NCBI GenBank assembly: GCA_023386795.1
Contig: JAEWJB010000029.1
Span: forward strand, 1 to 11,634
Reading direction: 5' to 3'
Length of the DNA stretch: 11,634 nucleotides
Origin: Pseudomonadota bacterium
GTDB lineage: Bacteria > Pseudomonadota > Gammaproteobacteria > Xanthomonadales > Xanthomonadaceae
Below the pieces are notes generated by a model. It was not told the origin of the DNA, did not search any database, and saw only the letters and a list, made by a program, of their open reading frames with translations. Below are positions 1 through 6,928 of this stretch, in pieces. How positions within the stretch are numbered: position 1 is the stretch's first letter; every line of letters begins with the position of its first letter. The translations under genes were made by a program, and so were the position numbers.

Positions 1-454
1 ACATCTCCGCACCGGTCTGCATGGCGCGGTAGCGCGTGCTCTGCAGGTTCTCGATGGTGATGCCCTGGCGGTCGAAGAAATCGGCCAGCTGGAACAGGAT
101 GCCCGGCTTGTCGGCGGCGATCACTTCCACGATGTACGGCAGCAGGTTGGACTGCGCCTGCTTCGGGCCGGTGCGGTACCACACCAGTTTCAGGCCTTCC
201 TCGCGCTCGAGCCGGCCCAGCATGGCTTCCAGCTTGGCGACCGCGTCCCACGAGCCGGTAGCCAGCGCGGTGACCGAGACGTCGCGGCCCACGGTGGACA
301 GGCGCGCATCGACCAGGTTGCAGCCGCTGTCGGCAATGCGACGGGTGACCGGCAGCAGTGGGGACTCCGGATGCGTCGTATAGGCGTTGATCAGGAGGTG
401 GTTTTCGGTCGGCGAAGGCCGGGGCGCGGTATCGGTCAAAGGGGGTTCCGGCAT
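1..454 (-). CDS. gcvR: GcvR-like ACT-domain regulator (3' end beyond the window)
   Basis: A minus-strand reading frame is open from an ATG at 454-452 to the left edge, giving 151 visible residues with no stop, so the C-terminus is missing. It begins MPEPPLTDTAPRPSPTENHL and has two ACT-like halves. The first covers about residues 18-90 (LLINAYTTHPESPLLPVTRRIAD, then VGRDVSVTALATGSWDAVAKLE). The second starts at about 104 (NLLPYIVEVIAADKPGILFQLADFF...GITIENLQSTRY), with the DKPGIL turn typical of ACT ligand-binding domains. Tandem ACT proteins of this size are the glycine cleavage repressor (GcvR) family, which in E. coli acts through GcvA rather than binding DNA. The gene is divergent from dapA across 166 bp, an arrangement I recall from Xanthomonas genomes. 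Its target and effector here are inferred. Family assignment is firm; whether it controls glycine cleavage is not shown. Confidence 0.85.
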   Translation of the reverse strand, partial: MPEPPLTDTAPRPSPTENHLLINAYTTHPESPLLPVTRRIADSGCNLVDARLSTVGRDVSVTALATGSWDAVAKLEAMLGRLEREEGLKLVWYRTGPKQAQSNLLPYIVEVIAADKPGILFQLADFFDRQGITIENLQSTRYRAMQTGAEM

Positions 455-500
455 TGCGAACAGGCTGAATGGCGTCGGGACGGGCCGCGACGCAGCGCGC

Positions 501-530
501 AGCATACTTGCCCGTGCTTTCGCGCCGCAA
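501..530 (-). promoter_or_regulatory. Candidate gcvR promoter
   Basis: On the minus strand, TTGCGG (530-525) lies 18 bp from TATGCT (506-501), a reasonable sigma-70-like pair. Transcription would start near 494 and give a leader of about 40 nt before the gcvR ATG. Identified by eye only; it overlaps the candidate dapA promoter on the other strand. Confidence 0.35.
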
Positions 531-537
531 GTAACAT
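508..537 (+). promoter_or_regulatory. Candidate dapA promoter
   Basis: TTGCCC (508-513) and TAACAT (532-537) are 18 bp apart on the plus strand. Transcription would start near 544, leaving a leader of roughly 77 nt before the TTG start of dapA. It is interleaved with the gcvR promoter candidate on the opposite strand. Identified by eye only. Confidence 0.35.
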
Positions 538-620
538 TCGGAATGCCCTTGCGTCCGCCCGCCGGCGGGGCCTTCCGGGCACATGCCTCTTTTCCGTCCT
601 CCAGCAGAGTCCACACCGCC

Positions 621-1529
621 TTGTCCCTCTCCGGCATCATCACCGCACTGGCCACCCCCTTCGCCGCCAACGGCGATCTCGATCTCGATGCCTGGCAGCG
701 CCTGCTGGACAAACAGATCGAAGGCGGCGTCCAGGGCGTGGTCGTGGCCGGTTCGACCGGCGAGGCCTCGACGCTGGCCGACGAGGAATACGACGAGATC
801 CTGCGCCGTGCGGTGGCCCGCATCGGCGGGCGCGTGCCCGTGCTGGCCGGCACCGGCCTGTCGGGCACCGCGCGCACCGTGGCACTGACCCGCCGCGCCG
901 CCCGCCAGGGCGCGCAGTTCGCGCTGGTGGTCACGCCCGCCTACGTGCGCCCGACTCAGGAAGGCCTGAAGGCCCACTTCCTGGCCGTGGCCGAGGAGGG
1001 TGGCTTGCCGGTGGTGCTGTACAACGTGCCCGGCCGCACCGGCTGCGACCTGCTGCCGGACACCGTCGCCGCGCTCGCCGGCCATCCGAACATCGTCGGC
1101 ATCAAGGAGGCGCGTGGCGAACCCGAGCGCATGGCCGCCCTGCTGCCGCTGCGCGGGCCGGGCTTCGCCGTGCTCAGCGGCGATGACGGCACCGCCGCGC
1201 GCGCCATGCTCGCCGGCGCCGATGGCGTGATCTCGGTCGGCTCCAACGTGCTGCCGGCCGGCTACCGCCGCCTGTGCGACCTCGCCCGCGGCGGCCAGCA
1301 GGACGCCGCCACGACATGGGACGCGCGCCTGGCGCCGTACCACGCGTTCTGCGGCGTGGAATCCAATCCGATCCCGGTCAAGGCGCTGCTGCAGCGCCAA
1401 GGCCTGGGGCATGGCCTGCGCCTGCCGTTGACGACGCTGTCGGCACCCCATCATGCCGAGGCCGACCGCCTTGCCGCCGACGCGTCCGCGTTGGAAGCAC
1501 TTTCCAGCCGCGAAGCAATCGCGGCCTGA
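621..1529 (+). CDS. dapA: 4-hydroxy-tetrahydrodipicolinate synthase (DapA)
   Basis: Condenses pyruvate with aspartate semialdehyde, the first committed step of diaminopimelate/lysine synthesis, in the cytoplasm. With TTG at 621 as start the protein is 302 aa, the usual length for this TIM-barrel family, and begins MSLSGIITALATPF as relatives do. Visible residues, one position offset from E. coli numbering, are the Schiff-base lysine K162 (NIVGIKEA), Y134 in YNVPGRTG, R139 and Y108 (VTPAYVRPT). The GTTGE loop reads GSTGE, so the first catalytic-triad threonine is Ser45, a conservative change that keeps the hydroxyl. The frame is open far upstream, with in-frame ATGs at 387 and 543, but these would add N-terminal sequence atypical of DapA. 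No good ribosome binding site precedes the TTG, so the start is the weak point. The lipoprotein gene follows 16 bp after the stop. Confidence 0.93.
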   Translation: MSLSGIITALATPFAANGDLDLDAWQRLLDKQIEGGVQGVVVAGSTGEASTLADEEYDEILRRAVARIGGRVPVLAGTGLSGTARTVALTRRAARQGAQFALVVTPAYVRPTQEGLKAHFLAVAEEGGLPVVLYNVPGRTGCDLLPDTVAALAGHPNIVGIKEARGEPERMAALLPLRGPGFAVLSGDDGTAARAMLAGADGVISVGSNVLPAGYRRLCDLARGGQQDAATTWDARLAPYHAFCGVESNPIPVKALLQRQGLGHGLRLPLTTLSAPHHAEADRLAADASALEALSSREAIAA

Positions 1530-1532
1530 CCC

Positions 1533-1538
1533 AGGAGA
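1533..1538 (+). promoter_or_regulatory. Ribosome binding site of the BamC-like gene
   Basis: AGGAGA in the 16-bp gap after the dapA stop ends 7 bases before the ATG at 1546. It fixes that ATG over an earlier in-frame ATG at 1453, which lies inside dapA. Confidence 0.7.
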
Positions 1539-1545
1539 TTTACCG

Positions 1546-2061
1546 ATGCGTCATCCCGTTCGTTCCGCCCGCGTGCTGCCGTTGATCGCGCTGGTGGTTG
1601 CTGCCAGTGGTTGCAGCTGGTTCCACAAGGATGCCCGCGGCGACTACGCGCTGCCGGCGGAGAGCCGTCCGCTGGAAGTGCCGCCGGACCTGAACCTGCC
1701 CGACACCTCCGGCGCGATGAAGGTGCCGACCCTGGCCTCGGCCACCCAGCCGGCCAACGCCCCGTCGGCGGCCGCGCAGCAGGCCGCGACCAAGAGCGGC
1801 TTCGTCATCAAGGGTGACCGCGACGCGGTGTTCTCTGCCGTGGGTGATGCGCTGGCCGACGTGCCGGGCCTGACCATTGCCAGCCGCGCGCAGTTGCTGG
1901 GTTCCTACGACGTCAGCTACGAGGGCAGCAACTTCCTGGTGCGCGTGGTGCCGACCGAAGGGGGCACCTACGTCTCGGCGGTCGACCCGCGCGGCCTGCC
2001 GGCCGTGGCCGACGCCCCGGTCAAGCTGATCGCCACGCTGAAGGCGAAGCTGGGCGGTTGA
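1546..2061 (+). CDS. Short BamC/NlpB-like outer membrane lipoprotein
   Basis: A 171-aa protein with a lipoprotein signal: basic MRHPVRSAR, a hydrophobic stretch LPLIALVV, then lipobox AASGC with the modified cysteine at about residue 24. The mature part has a Pro/Asp-rich segment (LPAESRPLEVPPDLNLPDTSG) resembling the extended N-terminal region of BamC, which contacts BamD. A low-complexity Ala/Gln linker and one compact domain follow (about 84-171: FVIKGDRDAVFSAVGDAL...LLGSYDVSYEG...VSAVDPRG). In E. coli, bamC (nlpB, dapX) also lies directly downstream of dapA, so synteny supports the call. E. coli BamC is about twice as long and has two helix-grip domains; this protein seems to keep only one. 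A role in outer-membrane protein assembly is inferred from family and position. Probably cotranscribed with dapA. Confidence 0.75.
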   Translation: MRHPVRSARVLPLIALVVAASGCSWFHKDARGDYALPAESRPLEVPPDLNLPDTSGAMKVPTLASATQPANAPSAAAQQAATKSGFVIKGDRDAVFSAVGDALADVPGLTIASRAQLLGSYDVSYEGSNFLVRVVPTEGGTYVSAVDPRGLPAVADAPVKLIATLKAKLGG

Positions 2062-2083
2062 GTTTGCCGCTGCCGCAGAAAGC

Positions 2084-2109
2084 AAACGGGCGCCGCGAGG
2101 CGCCCGTTT
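2084..2109. terminator. Bidirectional rho-independent terminator between the lipoprotein gene and fdxA
   Basis: A perfect 11-bp inverted repeat (arms 2084-2094 and 2099-2109, loop GCGA) has A-rich sequence on the left and TTTT on the right, so it can act on either strand. It lies between two convergent genes, 22 bp past the lipoprotein stop and 25 bp past the ferredoxin stop. Confidence 0.8.
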
Positions 2110-2134
2110 TCGTTGGTCGCAAAGCGCTCCCGGC

Positions 2135-2458
2135 TCAGCGCTGCAGCAATGGCAGCTTGTCCGGCTTGCCATCCCATTCGGCGGCGTCGGCGGCCGGCTC
2201 CTTGCGCACCGTGAGCACCGGCCAGGCCTTGGCCAGCTCGGCATTGAGGGCGACGAACTGTTCCTGCCCGGCGGGCACGTCATCCTCGGGATAGATCGCG
2301 TTGGCCGGGCACTCCGGCTCGCACAGCGTGCAGTCGATGCACTCGTCTGGATCGATCACCAGGAAGTTCGGGCCTTCATGGAAGCAATCGACCGGGCAGA
2401 CTTCCACGCAGTCGGTGTATTTGCACTTGATGCAGTTTTCGGTGACGACGAAAGGCAT
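2135..2458 (-). CDS. fdxA: 7Fe ferredoxin, [3Fe-4S][4Fe-4S] type (FdxA)
   Basis: A 107-aa soluble electron carrier, near-collinear with Azotobacter vinelandii ferredoxin I. Starting at MPFVVTENC, the cysteines are C9, C12, C17, C21, C25, C40, C43, C46 and C50. By analogy with the Azotobacter protein, C9, C17 and C50 bind the 3Fe cluster and C21, C40, C43 and C46 bind the 4Fe cluster. The C-terminal extension (FVALNAELAKAWP, then AAEWDGKPDKL) is also shared. An in-frame ATG at 2485-2483 would add nine residues, but homologues start at MPF. A TAGAAT box at 2491-2486 on the minus strand, inside the palindrome TTCTAGAA, could be a -10 element, but no good -35 is visible. It lies codirectionally downstream of dgoK, so read-through is possible. 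The physiological partner is unknown. Confidence 0.95.
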   Translation of the reverse strand: MPFVVTENCIKCKYTDCVEVCPVDCFHEGPNFLVIDPDECIDCTLCEPECPANAIYPEDDVPAGQEQFVALNAELAKAWPVLTVRKEPAADAAEWDGKPDKLPLLQR

Positions 2459-2542
2459 GTTGGAATCCGGCGATAAGCCGCGCAATTCTAGAACAGTCGG
2501 GCAGGGGACGGGTGAGGGCGCAGCCCGCCGGCCCCGGCGAGA

Positions 2543-3430
2543 TCAAGCCGGCGCGATGCCCCGCGCGGACGCCATCGCATGCAGGCCGCGCGCGGCCAGG
2601 TCTTCGCCGTGCGCGTGCGCGCCGATGCCCAGCAGCGCCAGCGCGTGCGCGTAGCGCGCGCCCAGGTCGGCGCTGCCGACCAGGTGCACGTCGCGTGGCA
2701 CCGGTGTGCGGTGGCGGATCTCGTGCCCGATCAGCAGGCCGGACAGGTACGAGGCCAGTGCTTCGCCCGGCAGCCGCTCGAACAGCGCCAGCGTGCGGGT
2801 GCCGAACAGCTGGTGGGCCAGCCCGCCGTCCTCGCCGCTGCGTGCCACGCCCTGCGCGAAGGCGTCCTCGTCGAAGGCGTGGCCGTCGTCGGTCATGAGG
2901 CGGCCGAGCAGGCTGTGCTGGCGCAGCACCGCGTACAGCTCGCCGGTCATCACGGTGGCGAAATCGACGACATGCCCGTCCTCCAGCCAGGCCCATTTGC
3001 TGTGCGTGCCCGGCAGGCAGACCAGGTGGCGGCCGCCGCCCAGCGCGGCCGCCAGGCCGACCAGCTGGGTTTCCTCGCCGCGCATCACGTCCGGCACGCC
3101 GGCCTCGGCGCGGCAGTCCAGCCCCGGCACGAACCACAACGTACGGCCCGGCAGCCGCGCATCGACGTGCGCGTGCATCGCCGCGGCCAGTGCGCCGGCG
3201 TCGGCCGGGCAGGGCAGGTAGGGTAGTTCGATCCAGCCGTTGCGGCTGCCGATCATGCCGCACAGCACGATCTCGCCCGGCCATTCGCCGACCAGCTCGG
3301 CCAGCACCTCGGCAAAGCGCCCGTCGCAGGCCAGGATGCCGCGCGGATCGCGGCGCTGTTCGAGGATGCTGCCGTCGTCCGCAAGCCGGTAGGCACGCAG
3401 GCTGCTGGTTCCCCAATCAACCGCGATCAT
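2543..3430 (-). CDS. dgoK: 2-dehydro-3-deoxygalactonokinase (DgoK)
   Basis: Phosphorylates 2-keto-3-deoxygalactonate (KDGal) at O6 using ATP, giving KDPGal for the DgoA aldolase. The 295-aa protein begins MIAVDWGTSSLR, the N-terminal phosphate-binding signature of this ASKHA-fold kinase family. Other hallmarks are GMIGSRNGW (58-66), MRGEETQ (116-122), LPGTHSKW (139-146), FATVMTGELYAVLR (157-170) and the late GSADLGARY segment (252-260). The start ATG overlaps the lactonase stop as ATGA, implying coupled translation. It is the last gene of the five-gene operon; 84 bp separate its stop from the fdxA start. A longer in-frame upstream extension is only antisense-like low-complexity sequence inside the lactonase gene and is rejected. 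Strict specificity for the galactose-derived epimer is known for the family, not shown here. Confidence 0.93.
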   Translation of the reverse strand: MIAVDWGTSSLRAYRLADDGSILEQRRDPRGILACDGRFAEVLAELVGEWPGEIVLCGMIGSRNGWIELPYLPCPADAGALAAAMHAHVDARLPGRTLWFVPGLDCRAEAGVPDVMRGEETQLVGLAAALGGGRHLVCLPGTHSKWAWLEDGHVVDFATVMTGELYAVLRQHSLLGRLMTDDGHAFDEDAFAQGVARSGEDGGLAHQLFGTRTLALFERLPGEALASYLSGLLIGHEIRHRTPVPRDVHLVGSADLGARYAHALALLGIGAHAHGEDLAARGLHAMASARGIAPA

Positions 3431-4335
3431 GCCGAGGCCACGCGACCTTCCTGCAAGCCGGCCACGCCCGGCGCGCACACGAACAGGCCGCCGGCCTGCG
3501 GGGTGTTCCGCAGTTCGTCGTCGGTGTGGTCCAGGCGCGAGCTGATGATGTAGAGGTGGTCCAGCGCCGGGCCGCCGAAGGCCACGCAGGTCGGGTTTTT
3601 CACTGGCACCGCCACGCTGCGCTCCACCGTGCCGTCGGCGCGGTAGCGCTGCACGCGCCAGGCACGCCATTGCGCGTTCCACAGCAGGCCCTCGGCATCG
3701 ATGCCCGATCCGTCGGGCTCGGCATCGGTGCGATCCAGGCACGCGAACTCGCGCACGTTGGCGGCCTGGGCGGTGGCGGCGTCGTAGTCGCAGCACAGGA
3801 TGCGCGGGCTCACCGAGTCGCACCAGTACATCGTGCGGCCGTCGTGGCTGAAGCAGATCGAATTGGGGATGGACACGCCCGGCAACGGCAAGCGTCGCAG
3901 GCCATGGCGCAGGGAGAACTGGTAGAAGCTGCCGCGCGCGGCCTTCTGCTCGTGTTCGTCCATGGTGCCGAACACCAGGTTTCCGTCGCGGTCCACGCGG
4001 CCATCGTTGCTGCGCGTGTGCGGCTGGTCGGCCTCGACGTCGGCCAGATGCGTGAAAGCCAGATCGTCGGCGTCCAGGTCCGGCGTCACCACGCCGATGG
4101 CCTTGGCCAGCACGACCAGCAGCCGGCCATCCTCGACCAGCCCCAGGCAGCCGGGACGGTCGGGCAGCGCCCAGTCACGGCTGCGACCGCTGGCGGGCGC
4201 ATGCGCCCATAGCCGGCGGCCACTGATGTCGATCCAGAACAACGCCTGGCGGCGCTCGTCCCAGATCACCCCTTCGCCGTGCTCGCAGCGGCTGTCCACC
4301 GCGAGCGTGGCCTGCAGCGCGGCTGGGGTCACCAT
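3427..4335 (-). CDS. SMP-30/gluconolactonase/LRE-family sugar lactonase
   Basis: A 302-aa six-bladed beta-propeller hydrolase of the regucalcin type. In this operon it would open the galactono-lactone made by the SDR to give galactonate, although the family also takes arabino-, fucono- and gluconolactones. Metal ligands visible by motif are E21 (HGEGVIWD), N158 (SIPNSICFS) and D208 (EPDGSGID); N110 (TRSNDGRVD) matches the substrate-facing asparagine. No signal peptide is seen, so it is cytoplasmic. The chosen start, ATG at 4335-4333, overlaps the end of dgoD by 7 bases (ATGGTGA); the GTG one codon later would also work. It overlaps dgoK by 4 bases. Family is certain; the galactonolactone substrate is inferred from its neighbours. 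Confidence 0.88.
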   Translation of the reverse strand: MVTPAALQATLAVDSRCEHGEGVIWDERRQALFWIDISGRRLWAHAPASGRSRDWALPDRPGCLGLVEDGRLLVVLAKAIGVVTPDLDADDLAFTHLADVEADQPHTRSNDGRVDRDGNLVFGTMDEHEQKAARGSFYQFSLRHGLRRLPLPGVSIPNSICFSHDGRTMYWCDSVSPRILCCDYDAATAQAANVREFACLDRTDAEPDGSGIDAEGLLWNAQWRAWRVQRYRADGTVERSVAVPVKNPTCVAFGGPALDHLYIISSRLDHTDDELRNTPQAGGLFVCAPGVAGLQEGRVASA

Positions 4336-5477
4336 TCGGCGATGCTGCCGTCGGCGTGTCGCCACACCGGGTTGCGCCAGTCCGGCGGGTTCTGGTTTGC
4401 GCGCACGAGCATCTCCTCGTCGATCTCCACGCCCAGGCCAGGCTTGGGCAACGCGGCAATACTGCCATCGATGCAGCGGAAATCGTCCTTGTTGATGACG
4501 TAGTCGAGCAGGTCGGCGCCTTCGTTGTAGTGGATGCCGATGCTCTGTTCCTGCAGCACCGCGTTGTGCGAGACCAGGTCCACCTGCAGGCAGGCGGCCA
4601 GCGCCACCGGTCCCAGCGGGCAGTGCGGGGCCAGCGCCACGTCGTAGGCCTCGGCCATCGCGGCGATCTTCACGCACTCGGTGATGCCGCCGGCGTGCGA
4701 GAGGTCCGGCTGCAGCATCGACAGGCCACCGGCGGCCAGCACGTGCTTGAACTCGAAGCGCGAATACATCCGCTCGCCGGCCGCCAGCGGGATCGGGCTG
4801 GCGGCGGCCAGGCGCGGGTAGTACTCGGCCAGTTCCGGCAGCACCGGTTCCTCGACGAACAGCGGCTTGAACGGCTCCAGCTCGCGCAGCAGCACCTTGG
4901 CCATCGGCGCACCGACGCGGCCGTGGAAGTCGATGCCGAAATCGATTTCGTTGCCGAACGCGGCGCGGATTTCGGCCACCTTGGCTACCGCTGCATCGAC
5001 CGCGCGCGGGCTGTCGATCAGCTTCATTTCCTCGGTGCCATTGAACTTGAAGGTGTCAAAGCCCAGCGCGCGGTAGCCGCGCATCTGGTCGATGATGTCC
5101 GAAGGACGGTCGCCGCCGACCCAGCGGTAGGTCTTCATGCGGTCGCGCACCAGACCACCGAGCAGTTCGTACACCGGCTTGCCCAGCGCCTTGCCCTTGA
5201 TGTCCCACAGCGCCTGGTCGATGCCGGCGATGGCGCTCATCAGGATCGCGCCGCCGCGGTAGAAACCGGCGCGGTACATCGTCTGCCACAGGTCGTTGAT
5301 GCGCGCGGGGTCCTTGCCGACCACGTAGCCGGACAGCTCGTGCACGGCGGCCTCCACGCTGCGCGCGCGGCCTTCGATGACCGGTTCGCCCCAGCCGGTG
5401 ATGCCCTCGTCGGTCTCGACCTTGAGGAACAGCCAGCGCGGTGCGGCGTGGTAGGTGGTGAGGCGGGTGATCTTCAT
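4329..5477 (-). CDS. dgoD: D-galactonate dehydratase (DgoD)
   Basis: Enolase-superfamily enzyme that removes water from D-galactonate to give 2-keto-3-deoxygalactonate. The 382-aa product matches E. coli DgoD numbering: Mg ligands D183 (GIDFHGR), E209 (FVEEP) and E235 (AAGERMYSRF), catalytic H185 next to the first ligand, and H285 (APHCPLGP). The N-terminal capping domain (MKITRLTTYHAAPRWLFLKV, EGITGWGEP) and C-terminal WRHADGSIAEW are also typical. Because both catalytic histidines and the HGR motif are kept, galactonate dehydratase is much more likely than a mandelate- or gluconate-type relative. Its start overlaps the dgoA stop as ATGA, and its end overlaps the lactonase start. This is the most diagnostic gene of the operon. 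Confidence 0.95.
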   Translation of the reverse strand: MKITRLTTYHAAPRWLFLKVETDEGITGWGEPVIEGRARSVEAAVHELSGYVVGKDPARINDLWQTMYRAGFYRGGAILMSAIAGIDQALWDIKGKALGKPVYELLGGLVRDRMKTYRWVGGDRPSDIIDQMRGYRALGFDTFKFNGTEEMKLIDSPRAVDAAVAKVAEIRAAFGNEIDFGIDFHGRVGAPMAKVLLRELEPFKPLFVEEPVLPELAEYYPRLAAASPIPLAAGERMYSRFEFKHVLAAGGLSMLQPDLSHAGGITECVKIAAMAEAYDVALAPHCPLGPVALAACLQVDLVSHNAVLQEQSIGIHYNEGADLLDYVINKDDFRCIDGSIAALPKPGLGVEIDEEMLVRANQNPPDWRNPVWRHADGSIAEW

Positions 5478-6112
5478 CCCTGGGTTTCCTGGAAGGCGCG
5501 CACGAATTCGGCGGCCTGGGTCTGGGTGGTTTCGAGGGGCTGGCCGGGGCGGTACAGCTCGCCCCCGATGCCGGCGCCGGCGGCGCCCTGGGAGAGGAAT
5601 CCGCCCAAGGTGGACGGACTGACGCCGCCGACGACGTACACCGGCACGTGCGGCGGCAGCACCGAACGCAGTGCACGGACATGCCCGGCGCCGTAAGTGG
5701 CGGCGGGGAACAGCTTGAGGACCTGCGCGCCGGCATCGATCGCGTCGAACGCCTCGCTGGCGGTGGCAAAGCCAGCCACGACCAGCAGGCCGCGCTCGAC
5801 CGCATGGCGGATCAGCGAGGGCCGCGTGTTGGGGGTGACGATGAAGCGCGCGCCGAGACCGGCCAGCGTGTCGACGTCTTCGTTGCGCAGCACGGTGCCG
5901 GCGCCGATCCACGCGCGATCCCCGTACTGGCGCTGCGCCAGGGCGATGCTTTCGGCCCAGCGCGGCGAGTTGAGTGGAATCTCGATGGCGTCGAAACCCG
6001 CCTCCACGAGCGCGCCGACATGGGCCGGGGTGTCTTCCGGCGTGATGCCGCGCAGGATGGCGACCAGCGGCAGCTTGAACGGGCTGGCATGGGGAGCGTT
6101 CGGCGAAGTCAT
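5474..6112 (-). CDS. dgoA: 2-dehydro-3-deoxy-6-phosphogalactonate aldolase (DgoA)
   Basis: Class I aldolase of the KDPG/KDPGal (Eda-like) TIM-barrel family, splitting KDPGal into pyruvate and glyceraldehyde-3-phosphate. The 212-aa protein has Schiff-base lysine K133 in VLKLFPA, acid/base glutamate E44 in IEIPLNSP, R21 in AILRG, and the phosphate-side segments TPNT (93-96) and VVGGVSPST. The IEIPLNSP form rather than the Eda-like EVTLRT supports the galacto enzyme. It is a separate gene, not fused to the dehydratase or kinase as in some species. The chosen ATG (6112-6110) is 4 bp after the SDR stop; an ATG at 6148 would run into the SDR gene and add residues not expected in this family. The stop overlaps the dgoD start. 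Confidence 0.93.
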   Translation of the reverse strand: MTSPNAPHASPFKLPLVAILRGITPEDTPAHVGALVEAGFDAIEIPLNSPRWAESIALAQRQYGDRAWIGAGTVLRNEDVDTLAGLGARFIVTPNTRPSLIRHAVERGLLVVAGFATASEAFDAIDAGAQVLKLFPAATYGAGHVRALRSVLPPHVPVYVVGGVSPSTLGGFLSQGAAGAGIGGELYRPGQPLETTQTQAAEFVRAFQETQG

Positions 6113-6116
6113 GGGC

Positions 6117-6869
6117 TTACTCGTGGTAGAGCTGCGAACGGCCGCCATCGACGAGGATGTCGGTGGCGTTGATGAAACGCGCTTCGTCGCTGGCCAGGAA
6201 CAGGGCGGTGTAGGCCACTTCCTCCGGCGTGCCGATGCGCTTGGGGGGCAGCAGGTTTTCCTGCTCGCGGCGCTTGGCTTCCGGGTCCGGGCTGCCGGCG
6301 AACCACGCTTCGATGCGCGGCACCAGGATCAGGCCCGGGGAAATGGAGTTCACGCGCACGCCCTGCGCGGCGTACTCGATGCCCAGCGCGCGGGTCAGGC
6401 CGATCAGGCCGTGCTTGGCCACCGGGTACGGGAACGCGTGCGGGATGATCTTGTGGCCATGCACTGAGGCGATGTTCACGATGCTGCCGGCCTGCTGGGC
6501 GAGCATCGCCGGCAGGACCGCGCGGCACAGGTTCCAGGCGCCCTTGAGGTTGAGGTCCAGGCAGCGCTGCCACTCGCTGTCCGGCAGTTCGAGCGGGTCG
6601 GCGAACACGTCGGCGCCGGCGTTGTTGACCAGCGCGTCGATGCGGCCGGTGCGCTCGCGCACGGCGGCGACGGCGGCCTCGATGCCGGCCACGTCGGTGA
6701 TGTCGACCTGGTGGTATCTCACGCGCGGATCAGCCTGGGCTGGCGCGTTGCGATCGAAACCGGCGACCTGGGCGCCGTGTTCGGCGAACAGCTGCGCGGT
6801 CGCCGCGCCGATGCCGCTGGCGGCGCCGGTGACGATGACGGACTTGCCCTGCAGGCGGCCGGCGCTCAT
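6117..6869 (-). CDS. SDR-family NAD(P)-dependent sugar dehydrogenase (probable galactose 1-dehydrogenase)
   Basis: A classical short-chain dehydrogenase of 250 aa. It has the dinucleotide motif TGAASGIG (14-21), an aspartate at the end of the second strand (D39, GFDRN) favouring NAD over NADP, NNAG (82-85), N107, S135 and the catalytic Y148-x3-K152, then the late SPG turn (177-179). As first gene of an operon carrying a sugar lactonase and galactonate-catabolic enzymes, it most likely oxidises the sugar at C1 to the lactone. Close SDR relatives act on galactose, fucose or arabinose, so the exact sugar is open. The ATG at 6869-6867 is chosen because GGAGG (6881-6877) precedes it by 7 bases and the protein starts MSAGRLQGKSVIVTG. 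An upstream in-frame ATG at 6968 adds an Arg/Glu/Pro-rich 33-residue extension and is rejected. Confidence 0.85.
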   Translation of the reverse strand: MSAGRLQGKSVIVTGAASGIGAATAQLFAEHGAQVAGFDRNAPAQADPRVRYHQVDITDVAGIEAAVAAVRERTGRIDALVNNAGADVFADPLELPDSEWQRCLDLNLKGAWNLCRAVLPAMLAQQAGSIVNIASVHGHKIIPHAFPYPVAKHGLIGLTRALGIEYAAQGVRVNSISPGLILVPRIEAWFAGSPDPEAKRREQENLLPPKRIGTPEEVAYTALFLASDEARFINATDILVDGGRSQLYHE

Positions 6870-6928
6870 GCGCAAGCCTCCGGCTGGCGCGGATGGCGGC
6901 CGCGGCGCGGCACGGGGTAGCTCCCCAT
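6866..6928 (-). CDS. Possible 20-codon leader ORF overlapping the SDR start
   Basis: On the minus strand a perfect AGGAGG (6940-6935) stands 6 bases before an ATG (6928-6926). The frame reads MGSYPVPRRGRHPRQPEACA and its TGA shares the ATGA of the SDR start. The peptide is Pro/Arg-rich with no recognisable family. The ribosome binding site is better than any other in the operon, so translation is likely if the site is in the transcript; function is unknown. Options are a translational-coupling leader, an attenuating uORF, or the remnant of a lost first gene. It could also be a real N-terminal site misread, but it is out of frame with the SDR. Confidence 0.4.
   Translation of the reverse strand: MGSYPVPRRGRHPRQPEACA

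Noticed and set aside
558..569. Perfect GC palindrome CCCGCCGGCGGG before dapA
   Set aside because: A 12-bp G/C-only palindrome is expected by chance at this base composition, has no T-run, and no loop large enough to fold as RNA.
371..1186. A 271-codon frame overlapping dapA
   Set aside because: Arg/Pro-rich out-of-frame shadow of dapA with no recognisable motif.
2526..2539. CGCCGG-CC-CCGGCG dyad just after the dgoK stop as an operon terminator
   Set aside because: Short stem and no T-run on the minus strand, so not supported as a terminator.
2376..3416. A 346-codon frame overlapping dgoK and fdxA
   Set aside because: A +1 shadow of dgoK whose last residues are a frame-shifted reading of the ferredoxin; no domain of its own.
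4356..5696. A 446-codon plus-strand frame opposite dgoD and dgoA
   Set aside because: Low-complexity, no family signature, and the opposite strand carries full catalytic motifs.
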